A stretch of 16,068 bases of DNA from JBOGXF01 sp050694275 (GCA_050694275.1 JBOGXF010000054.1:1-16068); one strand, 5' to 3'. Positions 8,316 to 15,181 are shown, counted from the stretch's first letter. Notes: generated by a model from the sequence alone, not told the origin. Program-made: numbers and translations.

Positions 8316-8813
8316 TCAGTCCCAGCCCTCTGGGGGAAGGACCGCCCGGGTCGCCGCCTCGGCAACTTCCTCCTCGAACCCCCGCCGCAGCAGCATCCCT
8401 TGGATCCGCGCCGCCTGTAGAGCGAGCGGTAGTCCGCCGAGCCGGGCGAGGTGACGAGCGGCGAGCTCGGTGGCCCGACCCTCTTCCTCGATGGGGTCGA
8501 GCGCTTCGGCAGCGACGTCGGAGGGGACCCCCTTGGCCTCGAGCTCGGCAAGGAGCGCCACCCTCCCCCGCCTATGGGCTCGCTCCGCGATCCAGCGGCG
8601 GGCGAACTCGGCGTCGTCGACCAGCCGGAGCTGGCGCAGGCGCGCCATGGTCCGATCGATCGTGGCGAAGTCGAAGCCGGCCGAGCCGAGGGCGTCGCGC
8701 ATCTCCCTCTCGCTGCGGGAACGCCGGGCGAGGAGGTGACCGGCCCGGTGCATTGCCTCCTTGCAGCGGCCCTCGGCATGAATCGCCTCGGCCCGCGACG
8801 CCGACGCCTGCAT
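8316..8813 (-). CDS. recX: Regulatory protein RecX
   Basis: RecX binds inside the RecA filament groove and limits filament growth and ATPase activity. The 165-residue, mostly helical product has the RecX pattern: LLARRSRSEREMRDAL, then LRQLRLVDDAEFARRWIAER, then a run of arginines and GRVALLAELEAKGVPSDVAAEAL, matching the family's repeated three-helix units. The ATG (8811-8813) is preceded 5 bases upstream by AGGGAGG, and the gene begins 13 bases after the recA stop. Co-transcription with recA is therefore expected, giving a built-in modulator of the SOS response. A longer frame in another register (8159-9001) covers both recX and the end of recA and is a shadow. Confidence 0.93.
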   Translation of the reverse strand: MQASASRAEAIHAEGRCKEAMHRAGHLLARRSRSEREMRDALGSAGFDFATIDRTMARLRQLRLVDDAEFARRWIAERAHRRGRVALLAELEAKGVPSDVAAEALDPIEEEGRATELAARHLARLGGLPLALQAARIQGMLLRRGFEEEVAEAATRAVLPPEGWD

Positions 8814-8826
8814 GATGGCCTCCCTT

Positions 8827-11202
8827 CTAGTCCTGCACGGCCTCGCTTTCTTCGAGGATCTCGTCCTCGTCCGACCCCAGCAATCCGAGTTTGTCCTTGA
8901 TCTTGAGCTCGATCTCGGTCGCGATGTCGGGGTTCTCGGCGAGGAACGTCTTGGCGTTCTCGCGCCCCTGCCCGAGCTGATCGTCGCCGTAGATGAACCA
9001 CGCGCCGGACTTGCGCACGATGTCGTGATCGATGGCGACGTCGAGCAGGCTGCCCTCCTTGGAGATGCCGGTCCCGTACTGGATATCGAACTCGGCCTTT
9101 TTGAAGGGAGCCGCCGACTTGTTCTTCACTACTTTGACCCGGACGCGGGCCCCGACGATCTCGGCGCCGTCCTTGAGCGAGTCGATGCGCCGAACGTCGA
9201 GCCGCACAGACGAATAGAACTTGAGGGCGCGCCCACCAGGGGTGGTCTCTGGTGAACCAAATTGGATGCCTATTTTTTCGCGCAATTGATTGATGAAGAT
9301 CAGGATCGTCTTGGACCGGCTCACGCTTCCGGCGAGCTTTCGCAGCGCCTGGCTCATCAGCCGCGCCTGGAGGCCGACGTGGGTGTCTCCCATCTCGCCC
9401 TCAAGCTCGGCACGTGGGACGAGCGCGGCGACCGAGTCGATCACGATGACGTCCATCGCCCCGGAGCGCACGAGCGTGTCGGTGATCTCGAGGGCCTGCT
9501 CGCCGGTGTCGGGCTGAGACACCAGCAGGTTGTCGGTGTCGACGCCCAAGGCCTTGGCGTAAGCCGGGTCGAGCGCGTGCTCCGCGTCGATGAACGCGAC
9601 AAGCCCGCCCGCCTTCTGGGCCTCGGCGATGACGTGCAATGCACAGGTAGTGTTGTGAGAGAGGACGCCGTTGGCGAGAAAGCTGTGCGTCTTAGGCAGG
9701 AACAGGTCGAAGGTGGGCTGCTCACCGGCATCCTCAACCGCCTCTACCCGCTCGTACGTGTAGCGTGCCTGTGCGAGCTCGCGCAGGTAGCCGAGGATCG
9801 AGCGACTCGTCGGAGAAAGCGTCGCCTCGCGCTCCGTCGCCCACTCCACTATGCGCGCAAGGCGTGAGCGAGAGCATTCGATATTGATGTCGGTACGGGT
9901 CAGGTCGTGGAACAGTCTGTCGAATGCTCTGTCTCCTCCCGCGTCATCTCGCAACGCCTTCAACAATCTCGCCAGGTTGGGAATGCTCTCGAAGCGCGGG
10001 TCGTGCCGCGAGCGCTTGAAGTTCGCATCTACCTGCGCCCGCCGCCGCGCCGAGCGGAATCCGATCTCGTCGAGGAAGCGATGAGCTGCGGCCGGGTTGA
10101 TCGTGACGGTCCAGTAGTTCCGCTCGTACTTCGAGTTGTACTTCGGCGACACGGTGGCCGGAATCCCGAATCCGTACAACAGAAGCTGAACCTCGCGCGC
10201 CAGTTGTTCGGACGCGCTGGCGAGACCGATAGTCGAACTACCGTCGATCCAGCCATCGCCTTCGAACAGGGCCGAGAGGAACGCACGCTGGACCTTGTGG
10301 CCCCCCGTTCGGATGCAGTAAGGCACCTTCTTGCCATGGGCAGTGACGTACTCGAGGCCATAGCGTTCTGCGAGCTCGCTCCGCAGCGCCTTTCCGGATA
10401 CGTGGTACTCCTTAGTGTCGTAACACCGAACCTTGGCCCCGAACAATCCTTGGACCAGAGACGTGAACTCTTCTCCGACCTCGGGATCCCAATTAGTGAA
10501 ACCAATCCGCGATCGCTCCGATAGAGATCCCTCGGCGACCAGATAGCCCACGAAAACCGCCTCGTCTTCGCTGAGACCGTCGCCCTCCGCTGCCTCGACC
10601 GCGCCGAACGCAGCGGACACGATCGTGTTCCCTTCCTCGATCTCGCCCACCTCACGCCACACGATGAATCCGTCGTCGTTGACGACCCGCAGCGGATGGT
10701 TGTGCGTCGCAGTGATCGTGCGTCCAGACTTGAGGCGAATCCGAAGCACCGGCTTGCGATAATTGTGAGTCAGGGCCGCGACCTGCTCGAGCTCGCCGCG
10801 CTCGTTGACCGTTCGCACCCCCAGGTCGGTAACGTCGGTGACGCGCGATGAACAACTCGCTTTCTGGCCGCAGCGCTCGAACAGCTCGGCAACGGTCTCG
10901 AGCCCTCGGTCGGTCCACACATGCGTATCGGCGACTACACACTTTCCGCTGCCTTCTGGGCCGTAAAGCTCCACGATCCGGCCCCGGGGCAACCCGCCGA
11001 CCCCCAGCGCGAGGTCGAGCGCGAGCGACCCGGTCGAGACGACCTCGACCCCCTGAGCCCCCCCGGTCTCGCCGAGGCGCATGATGGCGCCCTTGCCGTG
11101 CTGCTGCTCGATCTGCGCGATCGCCAGCTCGGCCGACGCGTCGCGGCCCTTCTGGTCGCGGCTCAGGTCCGTCACCGCAGCTCGATTCGATGTCCTTGCC
11201 AC
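8827..11202 (-). CDS. recA: Recombinase RecA, interrupted in its P-loop by an intein
   Basis: RecA forms filaments on single-stranded DNA, drives strand exchange and triggers LexA self-cleavage. The precursor is 791 residues; removing the 430-residue intein leaves a 361-residue RecA of normal length. The extein has GPEGSGK|TT (Walker A, interrupted after Lys87), IDAEHALDP, VIVIDSVAALVP (Walker B), the loop region with AELEGEMGD, LIFINQLREKIG, PETTPGGRALKFY, and an acidic C-terminal tail. The GTG at 11200-11202 is preceded 6 bases upstream by AAAGGGAGG and begins a typical N-terminus. The in-frame ATG at 11277 would overlap the promoter and is rejected. SOS control is shown by the box at 11281-11296. 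Without splicing the ATP site is broken, so activity depends on it. Confidence 0.97.
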   Translation of the reverse strand: MARTSNRAAVTDLSRDQKGRDASAELAIAQIEQQHGKGAIMRLGETGGAQGVEVVSTGSLALDLALGVGGLPRGRIVELYGPEGSGKCVVADTHVWTDRGLETVAELFERCGQKASCSSRVTDVTDLGVRTVNERGELEQVAALTHNYRKPVLRIRLKSGRTITATHNHPLRVVNDDGFIVWREVGEIEEGNTIVSAAFGAVEAAEGDGLSEDEAVFVGYLVAEGSLSERSRIGFTNWDPEVGEEFTSLVQGLFGAKVRCYDTKEYHVSGKALRSELAERYGLEYVTAHGKKVPYCIRTGGHKVQRAFLSALFEGDGWIDGSSTIGLASASEQLAREVQLLLYGFGIPATVSPKYNSKYERNYWTVTINPAAAHRFLDEIGFRSARRRAQVDANFKRSRHDPRFESIPNLARLLKALRDDAGGDRAFDRLFHDLTRTDINIECSRSRLARIVEWATEREATLSPTSRSILGYLRELAQARYTYERVEAVEDAGEQPTFDLFLPKTHSFLANGVLSHNTTCALHVIAEAQKAGGLVAFIDAEHALDPAYAKALGVDTDNLLVSQPDTGEQALEITDTLVRSGAMDVIVIDSVAALVPRAELEGEMGDTHVGLQARLMSQALRKLAGSVSRSKTILIFINQLREKIGIQFGSPETTPGGRALKFYSSVRLDVRRIDSLKDGAEIVGARVRVKVVKNKSAAPFKKAEFDIQYGTGISKEGSLLDVAIDHDIVRKSGAWFIYGDDQLGQGRENAKTFLAENPDIATEIELKIKDKLGLLGSDEDEILEESEAVQD
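9652..10941 (-). mobile_element. RecA intein with LAGLIDADG homing-endonuclease domain (430 aa)
   Basis: The insert begins with Cys1 (CVVADTHVW) directly after the Walker A lysine and ends in LSHN followed by extein Thr. Splicing motifs are all present: block A nucleophile Cys1, block B TATHNHPL with Thr79 and His82, block F FDLFLPKTHSF (Asp412, His419) and block G NGVLSHN with the penultimate His429 and terminal Asn430. The +1 residue is Thr. The two endonuclease motifs are VGYLVAEG (131-138, acidic Glu137) and SALFEGDG (223-230, acidic Asp229), spaced about 90 residues apart as in dodecapeptide endonucleases. All key residues look intact, so it is probably splicing-competent, and possibly a working homing enzyme. 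Hand counts of sampled lines give about 58% GC here against about 73% in adjacent extein. Confidence 0.95.
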
Positions 11203-11208
11203 CTGGTG

Positions 11209-11217
11209 CCTCCCTTT
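11209..11217 (-). promoter_or_regulatory. recA ribosome binding site
   Basis: The minus-strand sequence AAAGGGAGG ends 6 bases before the GTG at 11200-11202. This strong site settles the recA start against the longer in-frame ATG at 11275-11277, which has no such site. Confidence 0.85.
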
Positions 11218-11254
11218 CCGGCCCGCCGGGGCCTGTCCGGTTCCGCTACCGGTC

Positions 11255-11277
11255 ACCCTAGAGAGGGGGTGTGACAA
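11255..11277 (-). promoter_or_regulatory. Candidate recA promoter resembling the mycobacterial LexA-independent (PafBC-type) element
   Basis: On the minus strand the sequence reads TTGTCACAC, 8 bases, then TAGGGT. The LexA-independent DNA-damage promoter described for mycobacterial recA is TTGTCRGTG-N8-TAnnnT, so the first six bases, the exact 8-base spacing and the TAnnnT are matched, while the GTG triplet is CAC here. Transcription would start near 11247, giving a leader of about 45 bases. The element begins 3 bases from the SOS box, so LexA bound there would overlap or abut the polymerase site. Confidence 0.55.
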
Positions 11278-11280
11278 TTA

Positions 11281-11296
11281 TCGAACACACGTTCGA
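11281..11296. promoter_or_regulatory. LexA SOS box of recA
   Basis: The 16 bases TCGAACACACGTTCGA are a perfect match to the actinobacterial/Bacillus-type LexA operator TCGAAC-N4-GTTCGA, with complete dyad symmetry in both 6-base arms. It lies 79 bases upstream of the recA GTG. Its presence indicates that recA and recX are repressed by LexA and induced on DNA damage, and that this organism's LexA recognises the Gram-positive type of box. Confidence 0.93.
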
Positions 11297-11327
11297 ACCA
11301 GGGCCGGATTTCCCCCTAAATTACCCC

Positions 11328-11357
11328 GGCGTAGTTACCACGGTGTCATTCTACGCC
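11328..11357. repeat. Inverted repeat between the VOC gene and recA
   Basis: GGCGTAG at 11328-11334 is repeated in inverse at 11351-11357 (CTACGCC) with a 16-base spacer, giving perfect 7-bp arms. It lies upstream of the recA SOS box and downstream of the VOC gene. It may be a terminator stem for the VOC transcript or an operator; no U-tract follows on the minus strand. Confidence 0.4.
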
Positions 11358-11409
11358 CAATACCCTCCAAGCGAAAGGAGCCCGCGGGGGAAGGCGCGCC
11401 TCTCGGCTC

Positions 11410-11426
11410 GATTTCCGGAGGAAATC
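11410..11426 (-). terminator. Hairpin directly after the VOC gene
   Basis: A perfect 7-bp stem with a 3-base loop (GATTTCC-TCC-GGAAATC on the minus strand) begins 2 bases after the VOC stop codon. No run of T follows it, so it would be a stem-only terminator of the kind often proposed in high-GC actinobacteria, or an mRNA 3'-end stabiliser. Confidence 0.45.
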
Positions 11427-11428
11427 CC

Positions 11429-11911
11429 CTATTCGGCCTCGGCGAGCAGGGCGCGGACGTCGAGGGGGCCGGTCGACATCGCCAGCGAGCCGTCCGGGTT
11501 GAGCGGCCACTCGGACCGGTCGCGGTCGCGGTAGAGCTCGATCCCGTTGCCGTCGGGGTCGCGCAGATAGATCGCCTCGCTCACGCCGTGGTCGGACGCA
11601 CCGTCGATGTGGACGTTCTTGTCGATCAGCCGCTTCAGCGCCCGCCCGAGCTCCTTGCGGGTCGGATAGAGGATCGCGAAGTGGTACAGGCCGGTCGTGT
11701 CCGGCGGAGGCGGGCCGCCGCCCTTGCTGTGCCACACGTTGAGGCCGATGTGGTGGTGATAGCCGCCGGCCGACATGAACACCGCGTCGGTGCCGTAGCG
11801 GGTGGTGACCTCGAAGCCGAACGCGTCGCGGTAGAACGCCTCGGCCCGCTCGATGTCGGACACCTTGAGATGGACGTGCCCGATGTGGACGTCGGGATGG
11901 ATGCTCGTCAC
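11429..11911 (-). CDS. VOC-family (glyoxalase/extradiol dioxygenase fold) protein
   Basis: The 160-residue product is a single vicinal-oxygen-chelate module pair. It starts VHIGHVHLKVSDIERAEAFYRDAFGF, where the early His (HVHL) is the usual first metal ligand, continues through HHIGLNVW with the mid-protein His, then GLYHFAIL and YLRDPDGNGIELYRDR with the late Glu ligand. It resembles the N-terminal half of two-domain CatE-like catechol-2,3-dioxygenases, but is only one half in length. The substrate cannot be named from sequence. The GTG start (11909-11911) follows AAGGAGGG at about 8 bases. It stands alone: 163 bases separate it from the copper genes and over 220 from recA, with possible terminators on both sides. 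Confidence 0.85.
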   Translation of the reverse strand: MTSIHPDVHIGHVHLKVSDIERAEAFYRDAFGFEVTTRYGTDAVFMSAGGYHHHIGLNVWHSKGGGPPPPDTTGLYHFAILYPTRKELGRALKRLIDKNVHIDGASDHGVSEAIYLRDPDGNGIELYRDRDRSEWPLNPDGSLAMSTGPLDVRALLAEAE

Positions 11912-12019
11912 CTGGTGGACCCTCCTTGCTCGGTACGAGGTCAGCCAGATTAGCGTCGGTATCCGGGGCTAACCTGGACGACTACGGTGAACCCAGGTTG
12001 AGGCCAACCGATTCCCGGC
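11912..12019. other. Upstream region of the VOC gene with short dyads
   Basis: No gene is present. AACCTGG at 11971-11977 is matched by CCAGGTT at 11993-11999 (7-bp arms, 15-base spacer), and a weaker pair is GCTAA 11969-11973 with TTAGC 11950-11954. These may be operator half-sites or leader stems for the VOC gene. No promoter hexamers stand out; TTGGCC-N17-TAGTCG on the minus strand is the best pair and is poor. Confidence 0.3.
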
Positions 12020-12066
12020 AGGCGCGCGACATCCACAGCGCTATAGGGGCGAAATGTCGCGCGCCT
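12020..12066. repeat. Perfect 13-bp inverted repeat, probable terminator of the copper operon
   Basis: AGGCGCGCGACAT at 12020-12032 and its exact inverse at 12054-12066 flank a 21-base loop. The repeat starts 8 bases after the ycnI-like stop codon, where a terminator is expected, but no T-run follows on the minus strand. Long perfect arms with a fixed-looking loop also fit a dispersed palindromic (REP-like) element. Confidence 0.7.
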
Positions 12067-12074
12067 CGCGTGAC

Positions 12075-12767
12075 TTACGGTAGGCGCCTCCGGTTCAGCA
12101 GCGAGATCACGAGCGCGATGGCGCCCAGGCCGACGCCCGCGCCCCCAAGGATCGCGCCCATGTCGGAGTCGTCGTCCCCGTCGTCGTCTTCCTCGGCAGC
12201 AGGCGCGTCCTCCGCGAGCTGCTCACGGGCATCCGCGAGCGCCGCGAGCTCGCCCTGGTCCTCGTCCGCGCCGAGATCGATGACCTCGACCGTCCCCGCC
12301 GGCTCGTCGGCATCGGCAGGACCGATCCAGCGCACGACCTCGCCGGAGTCGTAGGTCTGGATCGCCGGGAACTCGAGGGTCCCGCCCTCGGGCATCGGGC
12401 CGACCGAGAACGGAAACACCTGAAACTCGCCCGGCTCGATCTCGCCACCGCTCCAGGTGACGGAGCCGACGACCTCGGTGATCTCCTCGCCGAACGCCTC
12501 GATCGGCTCGTCGAGCGTGGTCATCTCGATCCTGCGTTGCCATCCCGGAACGTCCTGGAATGACACCGACGCGAACACCGGTGGGAACTGAACCTCGACC
12601 CTGATCGTCGAGGCATCGTCTCGCTCGTTCGGCACCGACACGCCGAACTGAGAGAAGCCTCCGCCGGCGGCCTCGTTGGGCCTGATCGTCACGTGGGCGT
12701 GCGCCGGGAGCGCCACCAACACCCCCAGCGCGCACGCCGCGCCTATGACCGCGATTTTCTTTCGCAT
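12075..12767 (-). CDS. YcnI-like copper-binding protein (DUF1775)
   Basis: YcnI proteins are exported and membrane-tethered; in Bacillus subtilis YcnI binds Cu(II) through its N-terminal histidine in a monohistidine brace. This 230-residue product has a signal peptide (residues 1-24, ending AHA), so the mature protein would begin His25 in HVTIRP. The domain follows with VPNERD (Glu48) and a conserved Trp147 in VVRWIGP. After it come an acidic linker (about 186-202, rich in Asp and Glu), a membrane helix (204-225) and a short arginine tail, the usual C-terminal anchor. ATG at 12765-12767 lies 10 bases after an AAAGGAG; a TTG two codons earlier is less likely. It is the last gene of the operon, 39 bases after the four-helix membrane protein. 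Confidence 0.9.
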   Translation of the reverse strand: MRKKIAVIGAACALGVLVALPAHAHVTIRPNEAAGGGFSQFGVSVPNERDDASTIRVEVQFPPVFASVSFQDVPGWQRRIEMTTLDEPIEAFGEEITEVVGSVTWSGGEIEPGEFQVFPFSVGPMPEGGTLEFPAIQTYDSGEVVRWIGPADADEPAGTVEVIDLGADEDQGELAALADAREQLAEDAPAAEEDDDGDDDSDMGAILGGAGVGLGAIALVISLLNRRRLP

Positions 12768-12806
12768 GAACAAACATCTCCTTTAGTCGCAGAGCTTGCA
12801 GAGTTG

Positions 12807-13397
12807 TCAGCTCACCACGACGGGAGGCCCCCGCAACCCCGCTCCCCCGGCGGCGGGAGAGGCGGGTGGACCGAGATGCTGAGTGACAAACGAGAGGGGT
12901 GGCGACCACGGGAGCGAAGCGGGGCGCCGCCGAGAGCCGCGCAGCCTGTCGATCGCGGCCCGGAACGCGACCAGCAGGCCGGCCCCCACTAGGGCCACCA
13001 GCGCCTGCAGCACGATCCCGATCAGGACGGCGGGTTCCTGAAGGACCTCCCACGGCCCAGTGCCGGTGAACGCGCGCTCGGTCACCTCGATCGCAACGAA
13101 GCCGAATACCTGGAGCGGCACGAGACGCGCGGCCGTCCGCCGGAACAAGCTCGTGGCCGTCGCGCGCCCGTCTGCGGAAAGAATCAGGCCACACAAGCCT
13201 GCGACCAGAGCGCCCACTGCCACCGGCACGAACGCGATCCAGTAGCCGTGCCCGGCGGTCGCATGCAGCACGGCTTCTCTCTGATGAGGATCGGGGACCG
13301 CCACCACATAGGCGAGAGCGTGGGCCGCGGCGGCACCGCCGAGGGCGAGCCCTCCGAGCCAGGCCCTCATCCGCAGATCGGTCGCGCGCAACGTCAT
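12807..13397 (-). CDS. Four-helix membrane protein of the copper operon, function unknown
   Basis: I do not recognise a named family for this 196-residue protein. Four hydrophobic segments are predicted at about 11-34, 51-74, 92-108 and 121-147. The first loop region holds several histidines (His26, His38, His45, His50), which in this setting could bind copper, though that is inference. The last 45 residues form a proline- and glycine-rich tail (LPWSPP, GPPASP, RGPPVVVS). The ATG at 13395-13397 overlaps the copC-copD stop as ATGA, so it is translationally coupled to the copper transporter. The tail has no signature that I can name. Confidence 0.8.
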   Translation of the reverse strand: MTLRATDLRMRAWLGGLALGGAAAAHALAYVVAVPDPHQREAVLHATAGHGYWIAFVPVAVGALVAGLCGLILSADGRATATSLFRRTAARLVPLQVFGFVAIEVTERAFTGTGPWEVLQEPAVLIGIVLQALVALVGAGLLVAFRAAIDRLRGSRRRPASLPWSPPLSFVTQHLGPPASPAAGGAGLRGPPVVVS

Positions 13398-15181
13398 CGG
13401 TTTACGGTCACCCCCACGCGGGTGCGCTCCTCGGTGAACCGGTCGAGGCGGACGACGACCTCGAGACTCCATTGTCCGGGCACCGAGAGCTGATTGCCCT
13501 GGACGACGAAGTGACCGGTGGCAAGCTTGCGGCCCTTACCGATTAGGGGGCCGATGTCCTGCTCGGGCATGCGGAACAGGACTCTCATCGCCCTCACCTC
13601 GACCGCCCGGCCCTCAGGGCTCGTCAGCGTGAGATGGACGAAGTTCTCCCCCACCTCGTTCGGATCGACGAGCACGTTCAGCTCGTTCTCGCCGAGGGCG
13701 ACGTCGGTCACGAACGGTCCTTCGATGCCCGCGCTCACCCGCGCCGGGGCGAGGTTGACGAGCAGGGCGGTGACCGCCAGGACGACTGCGATGAGCGCGG
13801 TCTCAGCCCCCACGAGCCGCTTGAGCACCCCGAGGGGGCCGGGCCCGCCTCCCTCCGCGGCCCGCTTGATCCGCGGCGTGCTCCACCGGAAGTTGATCGC
13901 CCCGAGGGCGAGGAGCGGAACGAACACCGCCATCTTGGTGAGGAACACGATCCCGTAGGACGTGTCGGTCAGTCCCCTCAGCGCCCTGATCTCGACCCAT
14001 CCCCTGTACGCGCCGCTCGCGACCAGGACCCCGACGGCGACGAGCGCTATCTGCGAGAACCGCCCGACCACCGGCGCGAGCACACGCGCGCGCTCTGTCT
14101 CATCGAGCCCGCGGGTCGCGGGGAAGGCCGCGGTCAGAAGGAGAGTGAGACCGCCGAGCCACACCGCGGCCCCCAGCATGTGCAGGAGGTCGGCGACGAG
14201 GTTGAGCGCGACCGGCGGCGTCGTGCCGGGGTGCCCGGCGAGCCCGGGGGTCATCAGCATCGCCGCGACGAGGATCCCTCCGGCGATCATGGCCCACCGC
14301 GGCACTGCGGCAATCGCACCCGCCGCTCCCGCGCTCGCGCGCGCCGGCGTATCGCGCAACACCGGGACGTCGCCCCGGGAGCGCGCCGCGAAGTAGACGC
14401 CGGCGAGGCCCCCCAGCAGGACGAGCCGGAGCAGGATCGCCTTGCCGAAGCGCGTGGTCAGCACCTCGCTCAGCACGGAGGGGGATGCCGCATCCGTCAT
14501 CGGGAGGTCGCCGGCGACCGCGCCCTGAAGGATGTATGCGGCGACCGCGCTGAGAACCGCGGCGACAAAGGACCACCGTACGAGCCGGCGCCAGCGTCGC
14601 GAGAAGCCCGCCTCGATCTCCGGGGCGCGCGCCAGGCCGGCGCTCGACTGCCACACGAGCACGACGAACAGCGCCGCGCCGGCGAGCAGCAGCAGAGCGG
14701 CGAACGAGGCCCACCGCACGAAGCCGAACAGCACGGCTTCGGTGCCTCCGGCTCCCGCGGCCCCGCCGAGGATCTCTTCGGCGATGCCCTCGGATCGCGC
14801 GCCGGGGGTCTCGACGTGGAAGACGAAGGCCTCCTGGATGACGTGGGAATCGGCCGAGAGGACCCGCCAGGTGACCGTGTAGGTGCCGGGATCGAGGTTC
14901 TCCTCGAGCGGGACGGAGATCGCGTCGGGCCGGCCCTCGATGTGGCCGGCGTCCCCCGCGTCGACGCGACGAGCATTCGTGTCGTAGACGCGCACGGCAC
15001 CGAATGCGATCTCGACCGGCTCGTTGAACCGCATGACGACGCGCTCGGGTGACGCTCGAACGACCTCGTCGATCGCAGGCTCTGTGCTCTCGACGATCGC
15101 GTGGGCGGACGCCGGGCCGGCGCCGGCCGCGACGAAGAAAAGAATCGACGCAACGCCGACGAGACACCGGCGAAAGGTCAC
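13394..15181 (-). CDS. CopC-CopD fusion copper transport protein (YcnJ-like)
   Basis: The 595-residue protein joins a periplasmic-type CopC domain to a CopD membrane domain. A signal peptide (1-26, ending ASA) leaves mature His27 (HAIV); with Asp111 and His113 in DSHVIQEAF this reproduces the Cu(II) site of CopC. About eight membrane helices follow between 148 and 477, with histidines at 317 (GHPGTTPP) and 334 (ADLLHMLGAAVWLGG), the CopD signature. A C-terminal beta-rich domain (about 485-595) resembles the FixH/YtkA-like domain seen at the end of YcnJ-type proteins. This architecture and a ycnI gene two positions downstream recall the B. subtilis ycnJ-ycnI pair used for copper uptake. The GTG (15179-15181) overlaps the previous stop as GTGA. 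Confidence 0.93.
   Translation of the reverse strand: MTFRRCLVGVASILFFVAAGAGPASAHAIVESTEPAIDEVVRASPERVVMRFNEPVEIAFGAVRVYDTNARRVDAGDAGHIEGRPDAISVPLEENLDPGTYTVTWRVLSADSHVIQEAFVFHVETPGARSEGIAEEILGGAAGAGGTEAVLFGFVRWASFAALLLLAGAALFVVLVWQSSAGLARAPEIEAGFSRRWRRLVRWSFVAAVLSAVAAYILQGAVAGDLPMTDAASPSVLSEVLTTRFGKAILLRLVLLGGLAGVYFAARSRGDVPVLRDTPARASAGAAGAIAAVPRWAMIAGGILVAAMLMTPGLAGHPGTTPPVALNLVADLLHMLGAAVWLGGLTLLLTAAFPATRGLDETERARVLAPVVGRFSQIALVAVGVLVASGAYRGWVEIRALRGLTDTSYGIVFLTKMAVFVPLLALGAINFRWSTPRIKRAAEGGGPGPLGVLKRLVGAETALIAVVLAVTALLVNLAPARVSAGIEGPFVTDVALGENELNVLVDPNEVGENFVHLTLTSPEGRAVEVRAMRVLFRMPEQDIGPLIGKGRKLATGHFVVQGNQLSVPGQWSLEVVVRLDRFTEERTRVGVTVNR

Noticed and set aside
8159..9001. 280-codon minus-strand frame over recX and the end of recA
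   Set aside because: It overlaps two well-supported genes in another register and its product is an Arg/Ser/Pro-rich sequence with no motif.
9652..10941. Reading the recA insert as a frameshift or assembly artefact
   Set aside because: The frame is uninterrupted across both junctions, and the insert carries every splicing block and both endonuclease motifs at proper positions.
11203..11277. Longer recA start at the in-frame ATG 11275-11277
   Set aside because: It would translate the promoter region, has no ribosome site, and the GTG at 11202 has AAAGGGAGG at ideal spacing.
13634..15052. 472-codon open frame on the plus strand opposite copC-copD
   Set aside because: It is rich in Arg, Glu and Pro with no recognisable domain, and the minus-strand gene has clear signal peptide, CopC site and membrane helices.
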